64,000 nucleotides of DNA from the NCBI GenBank assembly GCA_041394325.1, contig JAWKIJ010000001.1, positions 186,001 to 250,000 on the forward strand, written 5' to 3'. The position numbers and the translations under genes were made by a program. The notes beneath the pieces are model-generated. The model was given only the letters and a program-made list of their open reading frames with translations. It had not been told where the DNA came from and did no database searches. Positions 54,103 through 62,155 of this stretch are shown piece by piece (the first letter of the stretch is position 1; each line of letters opens with the position of its first letter). Origin of the DNA: JAWKIJ01 sp041394325. Lineage in GTDB: Bacteria > Actinomycetota > Acidimicrobiia > Acidimicrobiales > Microtrichaceae.

Positions 54103-54837
54103 TCAGCGGATCATCTCCTGATAGGGCCGACAGTTGTCGGCGACCCGGTTCGCGAAACGGAGGTGGTGGTCCGACACCAGGGCACGGAGGCGTGTCTCGG
54201 TGCCGTCGGCCACGTCGCCCGCCCACCACAGCGGATGCAGCAACAACTGCAGCGCCCGACGTTCCCGATAGGCGTCGGTGTCGAAGGGCGATCCGAAGCG
54301 GAACGTCCCCCGTGAATCGGCCACGTAGGTGATGTGCTCCGTGAAGCGCGGCTCATAGGTGTGCGGTACCCCGAACCCGCCGTCACGGCTCCCCACCAGA
54401 TGCGGAGCCGGACGATGGAAGCTGACGATCCCGACGGGGGCGTCGACGGCCCATTCGAGGATCCTCCGTTCCTCCGCTCCTGCCGCGGCCAGGTCGTCGG
54501 GAGGGTAGAGGGATGCGTCGAGGTGCAACCCGATCCGGTGGCCCAGCTCCACCAGGTGGCGTGCCGCGGTCATGCAGGAGCGATCCAACACGTTGTAGCA
54601 ATCCGACCGGACCATCAGAAAGTAGGTCGCGCCGACGCCCATCGAGTGCTCGACCTCGGCGACGCGCACGGCGCTCCGCAGGTCGAGGTCGACGTCGTGG
54701 CGAAGGAGCAGGTGCGCGGCCGACGGATCGGCGTCGCCAAAGGCGACGCTGCGGTAGCCGAGGTCGACGAAGCCCTCCAGCAGGTCGGCCAGTCCGCTGA
54801 GCGAGAACTCGATCCGCGGGACCTCGGCCGACGACAC
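54103..54837 (-). CDS. Polysaccharide deacetylase-like protein
   Basis: A 244-residue protein of the carbohydrate esterase 4-like superfamily as found in surface polysaccharide clusters. LLRHDVDLDLRSAVRVAEVE provides an Asp and His early in the barrel, VGATYFLMVRSD and ELGHRIGLHLDASLY follow (H-x-H), and GIVSFHRPAPHLVG holds a late histidine. GTG 54837 follows a TAGCGT box by six bases. It opens a three-gene operon with the formyltransferase-like and glycosyltransferase genes. The substrate is unknown. Confidence 0.75.
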   Translation of the reverse strand: MSSAEVPRIEFSLSGLADLLEGFVDLGYRSVAFGDADPSAAHLLLRHDVDLDLRSAVRVAEVEHSMGVGATYFLMVRSDCYNVLDRSCMTAARHLVELGHRIGLHLDASLYPPDDLAAAGAEERRILEWAVDAPVGIVSFHRPAPHLVGSRDGGFGVPHTYEPRFTEHITYVADSRGTFRFGSPFDTDAYRERRALQLLLHPLWWAGDVADGTETRLRALVSDHHLRFANRVADNCRPYQEMIR

Positions 54838-54843
54838 GGCGTC

Positions 54844-54849
54844 ACGCTA
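54844..54849 (-). promoter_or_regulatory. TAGCGT -10 box of the deacetylase operon, leaderless start
   Basis: On the minus strand TAGCGT is followed by GACGCC and the GTG start. No SD is present. Confidence 0.55.
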
Positions 54850-54923
54850 TCGCCTGCCGGGAACGATTCCGCGGGCCGGCGGGCTCAGTCGGGGCGATTC
54901 CTCGCGGGTTCGACGGACGGGAC

Positions 54924-55995
54924 TCACGGGGGGTCCAGCAGGATCAGGTCGTCCTTGTGGACGACGACCCCGCGCGCATCGGCTGCCGCGAGATCCTCGG
55001 CGTCCACCCGTGTGATGCCCTTGGCGAACATCGAGCCCTCGGGGTCGACGATCTCGACGGCGTCGTCGACGTGGAAGGTGCCTCGCACCTCGCGGATGCC
55101 CGGCGCCAGGAGCGACTTGTCCCGACGGAGCGCGCCACCGCACCGGCGTCCAGCACCAGGGTCGCCGCCGGTGCCTTGGCGAACGCTATCCACACCTTGC
55201 GGGCGGGCAGGTGTCGGTCCGCGGGATGCACGACCGTGCCGACACCGGCTCGTTGCGCGATCGCGTCGGCCACCACGTCGGTGCGGGTCGCCGATGCGAT
55301 CACCGTCCGGATACCGCTCCACGCGGCGAGCTTCGCCGCCGCCAGCTTCGTCGCCATCCCGCCACTGCCGCGGTTCGAGCCCGACTCGCCGGCCACTCGT
55401 TCGAGTTGGTCGTCCACGAGGCTGACGTCCTCGATCAGCGACGCCGCGCGTCCCGGCGCGGATCCGCGGTCAGCAGGCCGGCGGCGTCGGTGAGCAGCAC
55501 CAGCAGATCGGCGCCGACGAGTTGAGCGACCAATGCCGAAATGCGGTCGTTGTCGCCGAGGCGGATCTCCTCGTCGGTCACCGTGTCGTTCTCGTTGACG
55601 ACCGGGACGACCCCGAGCTCGAGTAGGCGGCCGAGCGTGTCGCGCGCCTGGAGATAGGTGGTACGACGGTGCAGGTCCTCGGCGGTCAGCAGCACCTGAC
55701 CCACGACGACCTCGCGGCCGGTCGCCTCGAACGCGGCGCGGTATCCCGCCATCAGCAACGACTGGCCGACCGCGGCGACCGCCTGGAGGGTGCGCGCGTC
55801 ACGTGGGCGGTCCCCCGCACTCATCCCCAGTGCCGGAAGGCCCGCGGCGATCGCCCCGGAGCTGACCAGCACCGGGCGGTGCCCCGCGTCGATCGCGGCA
55901 ACGAGCTCGGCCGCGATCTTGTCGAACACTGGGGGTTTCAGACGACCGTCGTCGTCGGTCAACGATGACGATCCGACTTTGACGACGACGATCAT
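54924..55995 (-). CDS. proB: Glutamate 5-kinase, frame broken twice
   Basis: The first enzyme of proline synthesis, phosphorylating glutamate. The amino acid kinase domain starts IVVVKVGSSSLTDDDGRLKP and has GHRPVLVSSGAIAAGLPALG, VVPVVNENDTVTDEEIRLGD and ADLLVLLTDAAGLLTADPR. A C-terminal PUA domain includes GIREVRGTFHVDDAVEIVDP. Two breaks occur. At 55445-55450 a base seems lost, or a CG gained, before SLIEDVSLVDDQLERVAGES. Near 55131-55136 a similar change precedes LRRDKSLLAPG. Repair gives about 357 residues. The start overlaps obg (ATGA), the usual obg-proB order. Confidence 0.92.
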
Positions 55996-57290
55996 CGTCG
56001 ACGGTCCACCAGGTTGACCTCGTCGGTCGCCTCGTAGTCGAAGCGCATCGGGCCGATGGTCACCGTGTCGCCGGTACGGGCCCCGGCACGGGCGAGCGCC
56101 CGGTCGACCCCGAGCGCGTCGAGACGCTCTCGGACGTAGTCCATGGCCTCGGGGTCGGTCAGGTCCGACACCGAGACGGCACGAACCGCCTCGCGACCGA
56201 CGACCTCGAACCCTCCGTGCTCGTCGCGCTCGACGCGGATCCCCTCCGGGACGGGTCGGTGCACCACGTAGGTCTCCGCCTCGGGCAACGAGGCCCGAAC
56301 CGCTTCGACCTCGGAGCGGAGGGCACCGAGCACCTGTCGGACCCCCTCCCCGGTGACCGCCGAGCACCGGAGACCCTCGAAGGCGGGCCCGCCGCGCGGC
56401 AAGTCCGCCCCACCGGGATCGGCACCGGAAAGGTCGACGCGGGAGCCGGCTACGACCCGGGGACGATCCAACAACTCCGGCCGGTAGGCGCCCAGCTCCT
56501 CCAGGAGGATCTCGAGCTGGCGTGCCGGTGCGTGCTCGGCATCCTCGGCGAGGTCGACCAACAACAACCGCACCCGCGCCCGTTCGATGTGGCGGAGGAA
56601 GCGGTGGCCGAGACCCCTCCCCTCGGCCGCACCCTCGATGAGGCCGGGTATGTCGGCGAGGACCATCTCGAAGCGGTCCGCGGTGCGGACGACGCCCAGG
56701 TTGGGCACGAGCGTCGTGAACGGGTAGTTGGCGATCTTCGGCTTGGCGGCGGAGACCGCGGCGATGAACGTCGACTTCCCGACGTTGGGAAAGCCGACGA
56801 TGGCGACGTCGGCCATGAGCTTGAGCTCCAACCACACCCAGCGCTCCTCACCCACCTCACCCTGCTCGGCGAAGCCGGGCGCACGTCGCCGGCGCGACAC
56901 GAATCGGGTGTTGCCCTTGCCGCCCTGGCCGCCGGCGGCCGCCAGCCAACGGTCGCCGTGGTGGAGGAGGTCGGCGAGCACCGAGCCGTCCCGGTCCTTG
57001 ACCGTGGTTCCCTCCGGAACCGCGACGAGCAGGTCGTCGCCGCGGTGGCCGTGGCGCTTCGCGCCCGATCCGTGGGTTCCGGAGGTCGCCTTGCGGTGTG
57101 GATGGTCACGGAACGCCAACAACGACGCGACGTTGCGGTCGGCCACCATCCAAACGTCGCCCCCCGTCCCGCCGTCGCCGCCGTCGGGACCACCCCGGGG
57201 AGTATGCGCCTCCCGGCGGAACGAGACGCACCCGGCACCACCGTCGCCACCCTTGACGTTCAGGCCCGCCTCGTCGACGAAGTTGGACAC
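55992..57290 (-). CDS. obg: GTPase Obg (CgtA)
   Basis: An essential ribosome-associated GTPase, about 432 residues. The Gly-rich Obg fold has VKGGDGGAGCVSFRREAHTP and GGPDGGDGGTGGDVW. The G domain has IVGFPNVGKSTF, DIPGLIEGAAEGRGLGHRFL and a G4 site written as GSRVD in place of NKxD. A C-terminal OCT domain (MDYVRERLDALGVDRAL) is present. GTG 57290 matches the usual start and follows a TACACT box by six bases. It is separated from rpmA by the Tad/dgt block, an unusual break in the rplU-rpmA-obg order. Confidence 0.93.
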   Translation of the reverse strand: MSNFVDEAGLNVKGGDGGAGCVSFRREAHTPRGGPDGGDGGTGGDVWMVADRNVASLLAFRDHPHRKATSGTHGSGAKRHGHRGDDLLVAVPEGTTVKDRDGSVLADLLHHGDRWLAAAGGQGGKGNTRFVSRRRRAPGFAEQGEVGEERWVWLELKLMADVAIVGFPNVGKSTFIAAVSAAKPKIANYPFTTLVPNLGVVRTADRFEMVLADIPGLIEGAAEGRGLGHRFLRHIERARVRLLLVDLAEDAEHAPARQLEILLEELGAYRPELLDRPRVVAGSRVDLSGADPGGADLPRGGPAFEGLRCSAVTGEGVRQVLGALRSEVEAVRASLPEAETYVVHRPVPEGIRVERDEHGGFEVVGREAVRAVSVSDLTDPEAMDYVRERLDALGVDRALARAGARTGDTVTIGPMRFDYEATDEVNLVDRRR

Positions 57291-57296
57291 CGGGCC

Positions 57297-57302
57297 AGTG
57301 TA
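57297..57302 (-). promoter_or_regulatory. obg -10 box (TACACT), leaderless start
   Basis: On the minus strand TACACT is followed by GGCCCG and the obg GTG at 57290. This gives obg-proB its own promoter, as expected once separated from rpmA. Confidence 0.5.
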
Positions 57303-57333
57303 GGAAGGCACCGGTCGGCACCGCGGACGACGG

Positions 57334-58899
57334 TCAGCGGCTGATGTGGACGGGATCGCCGAGGACGCGGACCGACCAGGTGGTCCGGTCGTTGACCGCC
57401 GCGGTGAACTTGTAATAGATCTTCCACCACTTCGACCCCGGGTAGAGCGTCGCGTAGTTCGCAGGCAGGTCGACGGTCAGGACGACGAACCGCTCGTTGT
57501 ACCGGCACTGGGAGTGGCGGCCGGGCCCGATCTGGGGGAAGCCGCTGCATCCGCTGACGTCGAGGCGGTCGACGTTCGTGGCGGAGTAGTCGCCGTCGGC
57601 GGTGTGGTAGTCGAAGCGGACCGGGTTGCCGTTGGGGTCCTTGATCTGGATGTAGTCGCCTCCCTCACCCGGATCGAACAGGGTGATCTCCATCTGCTTG
57701 CCGGCGTGTTCGGCCCCGATCTCGGCGAGATGGAAGTCGGCGGCCGACGATGCCGACGCTGCGAGCACCGAGATCCAGTCCTTGCCGTACACCGCCGGAC
57801 ACATCGCGTCGCCGCCGCCGTCACACGTCGCACCCAACCCTCCGTAGGAGGCCATCACCGAATAGCTGTTCACGCCCGAGGAGTTGGCTTCTCCTTCGAG
57901 GACCCGCACACCCAGGAAGTACTGACCCGACGGGGCCGACGGCGGGATGGTGCAGAACCGCGACCACCCGGACTGGCCGAAGAAGGTGGCGTCGGACGCC
58001 ACGTAGCCCGGGTTGTAGGTACGTGGATTGGACTCCCCCGATCCGTTGCAGGTCGCCAAGGGGTTGTCGGTGTCGTTGAACGGCGTGTTGTCCGCCGCCC
58101 GCAACTCGAATGTCGTGGTGATCGAGGTGCCGTCGTTGGTGTCGGGATACGAGTTGGTCTTCGCCGGGCTGAACAGGTGCACGACGATGTCGGACGTACG
58201 ACCCGCCGGCACGTTGATCACGTACTGGTACTGGTTGGTGGGCGACGCGATGTGCTGGCCGTTGGGGGTGTCGCCGGGACACACGATTCCCGACGACGGC
58301 CAGTTCCCCTCGAAGCCGACGGCGAAGGGATCCCCCTGCTCCTTGGGTGCGCACCATCCGTTGATCGACGCCCAGATTCCCTCGGGGGAGGGCGCGAGCG
58401 GACCGGTGCCGAAGTAGTTCTTGGGGCTTCCCAGTGGGACGGGGAGCACGTAGGTGCCCACCGACTCCCGGGTGATCGTCATGTCGTCGAGGAACAGTCG
58501 TGAGAAGTAGACCGGCACGTCGTCGTCGGTGATGCTCACGCGCAGATCGGTCTGGTTGAGCTGGCTGACGGTGACGCTGATGTTCGGGGCACCGTCGTCG
58601 AAGCCATTCGCGCGTGCCGTATCGAGTGCGACCGCGGTGGCCTTGGCGAGATCGGGCAGCCATACGACCCCGGCGAGGGCGGCGGCGTCCGCTGCCTTCT
58701 GCACCTCCGAGGCGCGGGAATACCAGCTCCCGATGTCGGTGGCCATACCGGCGATCGCCATCAGTGGGATCATGATGATCGCGGCGAACGCCAGCACGTA
58801 GCCCCGTTCGTCACGTCGCCGCCCGACGCACGGCATCCGGAACCCGCACCGGCGTCGCTTCGTCCCGGCCGCACCGGTGTCAGGTCCTCGCATGGTCAT
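57334..58899 (-). CDS. TadG-like pilus assembly/secreted protein
   Basis: A 521-residue protein starting with a basic segment and the Tad N-terminal helix RGYVLAFAAIIMIPLMAIAG, then SRASEVQKAADAAALAGVVW, the signature of TadG-type putative Flp pilus proteins. The large outer region (about 130-521) is beta-rich with many cysteines (GWCAPKEQG, NPLATCNGSGE, RFCTIPPSAP, CSGFPQIGP) and no domain I recognise. It may be an adhesin-like surface protein. ATG 58899 has GGGGAA upstream and overlaps the preceding stop (TGATG). Confidence 0.75.
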   Translation of the reverse strand: MTMRGPDTGAAGTKRRRCGFRMPCVGRRRDERGYVLAFAAIIMIPLMAIAGMATDIGSWYSRASEVQKAADAAALAGVVWLPDLAKATAVALDTARANGFDDGAPNISVTVSQLNQTDLRVSITDDDVPVYFSRLFLDDMTITRESVGTYVLPVPLGSPKNYFGTGPLAPSPEGIWASINGWCAPKEQGDPFAVGFEGNWPSSGIVCPGDTPNGQHIASPTNQYQYVINVPAGRTSDIVVHLFSPAKTNSYPDTNDGTSITTTFELRAADNTPFNDTDNPLATCNGSGESNPRTYNPGYVASDATFFGQSGWSRFCTIPPSAPSGQYFLGVRVLEGEANSSGVNSYSVMASYGGLGATCDGGGDAMCPAVYGKDWISVLAASASSAADFHLAEIGAEHAGKQMEITLFDPGEGGDYIQIKDPNGNPVRFDYHTADGDYSATNVDRLDVSGCSGFPQIGPGRHSQCRYNERFVVLTVDLPANYATLYPGSKWWKIYYKFTAAVNDRTTWSVRVLGDPVHISR

Positions 58900-59501
58900 C
58901 AGTTCCCCGCGTTCGGTTCGATTCGCATCACCGCGTGGTCGTCGATGTCGATCGTCGAGCCGAACAGCTTGGTGAAGGTGCTGTGTCGCACCGCGATGTA
59001 CACGCCGACGTAGTCGGGCCCGGCGAGGATCGACTGGCTGTTGGCACGGTTCGGCGGACACCAGAACCGGTCACGCCGAGCACTGCAGTCGCCGGTGAAG
59101 GCACCGGAGGAGGCCGCGGTCGCGGCCTCGCTACCGGAGTACACGTTGCACTGGAGGCCGGCATCGCCACCGACCGACTTCGCCACCGCGGTGAGACAAC
59201 CCGCCGGAGGATCCCCACCGGCGGCCGTCGAGCGGTAGATCACCACCGTGTCGAAGTCCGCGGCGGGCACCGAGCCCATCGCGGCGGCGATCGAGGCCAG
59301 GGTGTTCTGGTCCGCTCCGTCGTCCTTGCCCAGGTTGCTGGCGATCCTCGCTCCCGCGCGCGACGCGCTCGAGACCGTCATGGACGTCTTCCAACCCATG
59401 CCGAGGTCGAACACGGCCATCACCAGGCCGAGGAGCAGCGGCGTGATCAGCACCATCTCGACCAGCACGGCCCCGCGCTCGTGTCGGCCCCGCGACCTCA
59501 T
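58899..59501 (-). CDS. TadE-like pseudopilin, second copy
   Basis: A 200-residue TadE-family protein: short basic start, then ERGAVLVEMVLITPLLLGLV as the pilin-type helix with the family Glu at position 5-6 of the hydrophobic stretch, followed by GWKTSMTVSSASRAGARIAS and an outer domain with CSARRDRFWCPP. It shares its pattern with the next gene on this strand, so they may be paralogues. The start overlaps the preceding stop (ATGA). Confidence 0.8.
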   Translation of the reverse strand: MRSRGRHERGAVLVEMVLITPLLLGLVMAVFDLGMGWKTSMTVSSASRAGARIASNLGKDDGADQNTLASIAAAMGSVPAADFDTVVIYRSTAAGGDPPAGCLTAVAKSVGGDAGLQCNVYSGSEAATAASSGAFTGDCSARRDRFWCPPNRANSQSILAGPDYVGVYIAVRHSTFTKLFGSTIDIDDHAVMRIEPNAGN

Positions 59502-60118
59502 GCGGAGTGCGGTTCCAACCGCATGATGAACTCGTCGCTGAAGTCTCGGGTGAGGCCGAAGAAGCCGGTGAGACTCTGGTAGTGCATCTCGATGTACACG
59601 CCGACGTAGTCGGGCGGGTCGGAGGCCGCGACCTTTCGCGTCGTCGGGCACCAGAACCGGTCCACCGACGTGGGACCACAGCCGTACTGAGCGGGGTCGA
59701 CCGGTACGTCGGGACCGGTGTAGGTGTTGCACAGCCCGGCGACCGACGCGGTCCGGCACGCGGCGAGCGTCCCGGACGCGGTGGTGGAGTTCGGGCCTGT
59801 CGCCTTGAAGATGATGATCTTGCGGACGTCGCCGGATCGGGCACCGTCGAGCCCGGCGAACGCCTCGGCGACCGTCTGGTAGTCGGCATCGGCCTCCCGG
59901 CCGAGCGTGGCGGCAAAACGCGCCGAGTCCCGCGTCGAGTTCGACACGGTGAGGTAGGAGCGGAACGCCATACCGAACTCGATCGCGCCGAAGACCAACA
60001 TCAGCAGGATCGGTGTCACCAGCGCGGCCTCGACGAGCGCGGTCGCCCGCTCCCCGCGCCGGTGGCGACGCGCGACGTCACGAAAGCTCGCGAACGGCCC
60101 GTGATGGGGATCCGACAC
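59498..60118 (-). CDS. TadE-like pseudopilin, first copy
   Basis: A 206-residue TadE-family protein, first of the three-gene set. ERATALVEAALVTPILLMLV is the pilin-like helix and FRSYLTVSNSTRDSARFAAT follows. The outer domain shares CGPTSVDRFWCPTTR and PPDYVGVYIEMHYQSLTGFF with its neighbour. GTG 60118 was chosen because GGAGGTGAC lies immediately before it. No TadA ATPase, TadB/C or prepilin peptidase is in the window, so the rest of the apparatus must lie elsewhere. Confidence 0.82.
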   Translation of the reverse strand: MSDPHHGPFASFRDVARRHRRGERATALVEAALVTPILLMLVFGAIEFGMAFRSYLTVSNSTRDSARFAATLGREADADYQTVAEAFAGLDGARSGDVRKIIIFKATGPNSTTASGTLAACRTASVAGLCNTYTGPDVPVDPAQYGCGPTSVDRFWCPTTRKVAASDPPDYVGVYIEMHYQSLTGFFGLTRDFSDEFIMRLEPHSA

Positions 60119-60209
60119 GTCACCTCCGATCGACCAGAACGCGCCCGTAGCCCTATCGACACGCGTCGCAGGCCACTTGAGCGGAACCCGCATTGTCGGG
60201 GGTCGCTCC

Positions 60210-60215
60210 TACGCT
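60210..60215 (+). promoter_or_regulatory. dgt -10 box (TACGCT), leaderless start
   Basis: TACGCT is followed by TTCGCC and ATG 60222, again with no SD. Confidence 0.5.
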
Positions 60216-60221
60216 TTCGCC

Positions 60222-61508
60222 ATGGCCCCTCGCCCCGCCGATCCCGCCGACCAGGCCGTCGTCCCCGCTCACGACTCCGGCGAACGCCCCCACACGCGCG
60301 TCGCGGTCGACGGGCGCCGCGCCGAGCGATGGGCTTCGACGATGTCGGGACATCGTCGGTCCGGCGACGCTCCGCTCCGGCATGCACACGACATCCCTCC
60401 GGCGACGCTCGGGCGGACCCCGCTCCATGACCGTCGGGCACGGGAGGATCACGAGGCGGCCACGTTGGCGCCCGGTGCAACGTTGGCGAGCGGCGCCGGT
60501 ACCCGGGCAAGGCCCGAGCCACCCCACGATCTCCGCACCTGCTTCGAACGTGACCGCGACCGGATCCTTCACCGGGCCACCGCGTTTCGCCGCCTCGCCG
60601 GCAAGACCCAGGTGTTCATCTTCCCCGACGACCATCAGCGGACCCGGCTCACGCACGCGTTGGAGGTCGCCCAGGTCGCCACGGCGATCGCGAAGGCGGT
60701 CGGCGCGAACGTCGCGCTCACCGAGGCGATCGCGTTGGGGCACGACTGCGGCCACGGGCCGGGGGGCCACGCGTCGGAGGACGCATTCGGCCCCTACGTC
60801 GAGGGAGGGTACGACCACGCCGTGTGGGGGGCCGACGTGGTGCTCGAACCGCTCAACCTGTGCATCGAGACGCTCGACGGCATTCGCAACCACAGTTGGT
60901 CACGGCCGTCACCGTCCACTCCCGAGGGCGAGATCGTGTCGTGGGCCGATCGGATCGCCTACGTGTGCCACGACTTCGAGGATGCGGTCCTGGCCGGCAT
61001 CGTCACCCCCGACATGCTTCCCGACCTCGTGACCGACGCCTGCGGTACCGCCCGCGGTGCGCAGCTCTCCACGTTCATCGACGCGATGGTCGACACGATC
61101 GGAGCCCACGGGGAGGTTGCGATGGATGCCCCCACCGCCGAGGTGCTCGCCGAGTTTCGGCGGTTCAACTACGAACACATCTACATGCGCCCGGCATCGG
61201 TGCGGCAGAGCGAGGCGGTGATCGCGATGCTGCGGGCGCTGGTCGAGTTCTTCGCCGACCGACCCAACTCAATGCCGATCGAGACGGGGATCATCGACCC
61301 GGGATCGAGCACATCCGCGGCCGGGCCGGCCCTTCGCAGCATCGCACCTACCGGCTCCCGCCCACCCCGGCAAGCGGGGGGTGCGGCGGCCGTTCGAGCG
61401 GCCGTCACCTACGTGGCGGGCATGACCGACCGCTACGCCGTTCGCAGTGCTGTCACTCACCTCGGGTGGGACCGCCACGCCATTCCCGCCGGGGTCGACA
61501 TCGGTTGA
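60222..61508 (+). CDS. dgt: Deoxyguanosine triphosphate triphosphohydrolase-like HD enzyme
   Basis: A 428-residue HD-domain dNTPase that splits dNTPs to deoxynucleoside and triphosphate. After a 110-residue low-complexity N-terminus, the core has DRDRILHRATAFRRLAGKTQ, TRLTHALEVAQVATAIA (first His), EAIALGHDCGHGPGGHASED (HD) and GEIVSWADRIAYVCHDFEDA (last Asp). The C-terminal region has RRFNYEHIYMRPASV. The long N-terminus may be partly untranslated if a later start is used, but the leaderless box supports ATG 60222. It faces rpmA. Confidence 0.9.
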   Translation: MAPRPADPADQAVVPAHDSGERPHTRVAVDGRRAERWASTMSGHRRSGDAPLRHAHDIPPATLGRTPLHDRRAREDHEAATLAPGATLASGAGTRARPEPPHDLRTCFERDRDRILHRATAFRRLAGKTQVFIFPDDHQRTRLTHALEVAQVATAIAKAVGANVALTEAIALGHDCGHGPGGHASEDAFGPYVEGGYDHAVWGADVVLEPLNLCIETLDGIRNHSWSRPSPSTPEGEIVSWADRIAYVCHDFEDAVLAGIVTPDMLPDLVTDACGTARGAQLSTFIDAMVDTIGAHGEVAMDAPTAEVLAEFRRFNYEHIYMRPASVRQSEAVIAMLRALVEFFADRPNSMPIETGIIDPGSSTSAAGPALRSIAPTGSRPPRQAGGAAAVRAAVTYVAGMTDRYAVRSAVTHLGWDRHAIPAGVDIG

Positions 61509-61541
61509 CCTCGGGGACCCGACGCCGCTCGCGTCTGTCCG

Positions 61542-61793
61542 TCAGTCCGTCAGGACGTCGACGAGCTTGCGACCCTTGCGCGAACCGAACTTGACGGTCC
61601 CCGGGGCGAGTGCGAACAGCGTGTCGTCGTTGCCGCGGCCGACGTTTACGCCCGGATAGAAGCGGGTACCCCGCTGGCGGACGATGATCGCCCCCGCGTT
61701 GACGACGCCGCCGTCGAACACCTTCACGCCGAGGCGCTTGGACTCCGAGTCGCGACCGTTCTTGGTGGAGCCGCCGCCTTTGGTCTTGGACAT
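61542..61793 (-). CDS. rpmA: 50S ribosomal protein L27
   Basis: An 83-residue bL27. SKTKGGGSTKNGRDSESKRL is the N-terminal tail reaching the peptidyl transferase centre, here without a Firmicutes-type cleavable prefix. GGVVNAGAIIVRQRGTRFYP and the C-terminal beta core follow. It lies four bases after rplU. Confidence 0.97.
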   Translation of the reverse strand: MSKTKGGGSTKNGRDSESKRLGVKVFDGGVVNAGAIIVRQRGTRFYPGVNVGRGNDDTLFALAPGTVKFGSRKGRKLVDVLTD

Positions 61794-61797
61794 CGCC

Positions 61798-62106
61798 TCA
61801 GCCCTTTGTGATGCCGGTGATCTCGATGGTGGACAACGTCTGACGATGTCCCCAACGGCGCCGGTTGTTCGACTTGTTCTTGTAGGTGAAGCCCACGATC
61901 TTGGGCCCCTTGCCCTCGGCGAGGATCGTGGCCGAGACGGAGGCACCCTTGAGCTGATCGGCCGTTGCCAGGGTGGTGTCCCCGTCGACCACGAGGACCG
62001 GGGTGAGCGACAGGACCGAGCCCGCCTCGCCGACCCGTTCCACCTGGAGACGGTCACCCTCGGACACGCGGTACTGCTTGCCGCCGGTCTTGATCACTGC
62101 GTACAT
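61798..62106 (-). CDS. rplU: 50S ribosomal protein L21
   Basis: A 102-residue bL21 binding 23S rRNA: MYAVIKTGGKQYRVSEGDRL at the start and FTYKNKSNNRRRWGHRQTLS near the end. ATG 62106 is followed closely by rpmA; RNase E/G lies 49 bases upstream on the same strand. Confidence 0.97.
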   Translation of the reverse strand: MYAVIKTGGKQYRVSEGDRLQVERVGEAGSVLSLTPVLVVDGDTTLATADQLKGASVSATILAEGKGPKIVGFTYKNKSNNRRRWGHRQTLSTIEITGITKG

Positions 62107-62155
62107 ACGGGCGTCGAGGCTACCAGTCCGAGGGGTCTCCGGCGAAGCCGGGATC

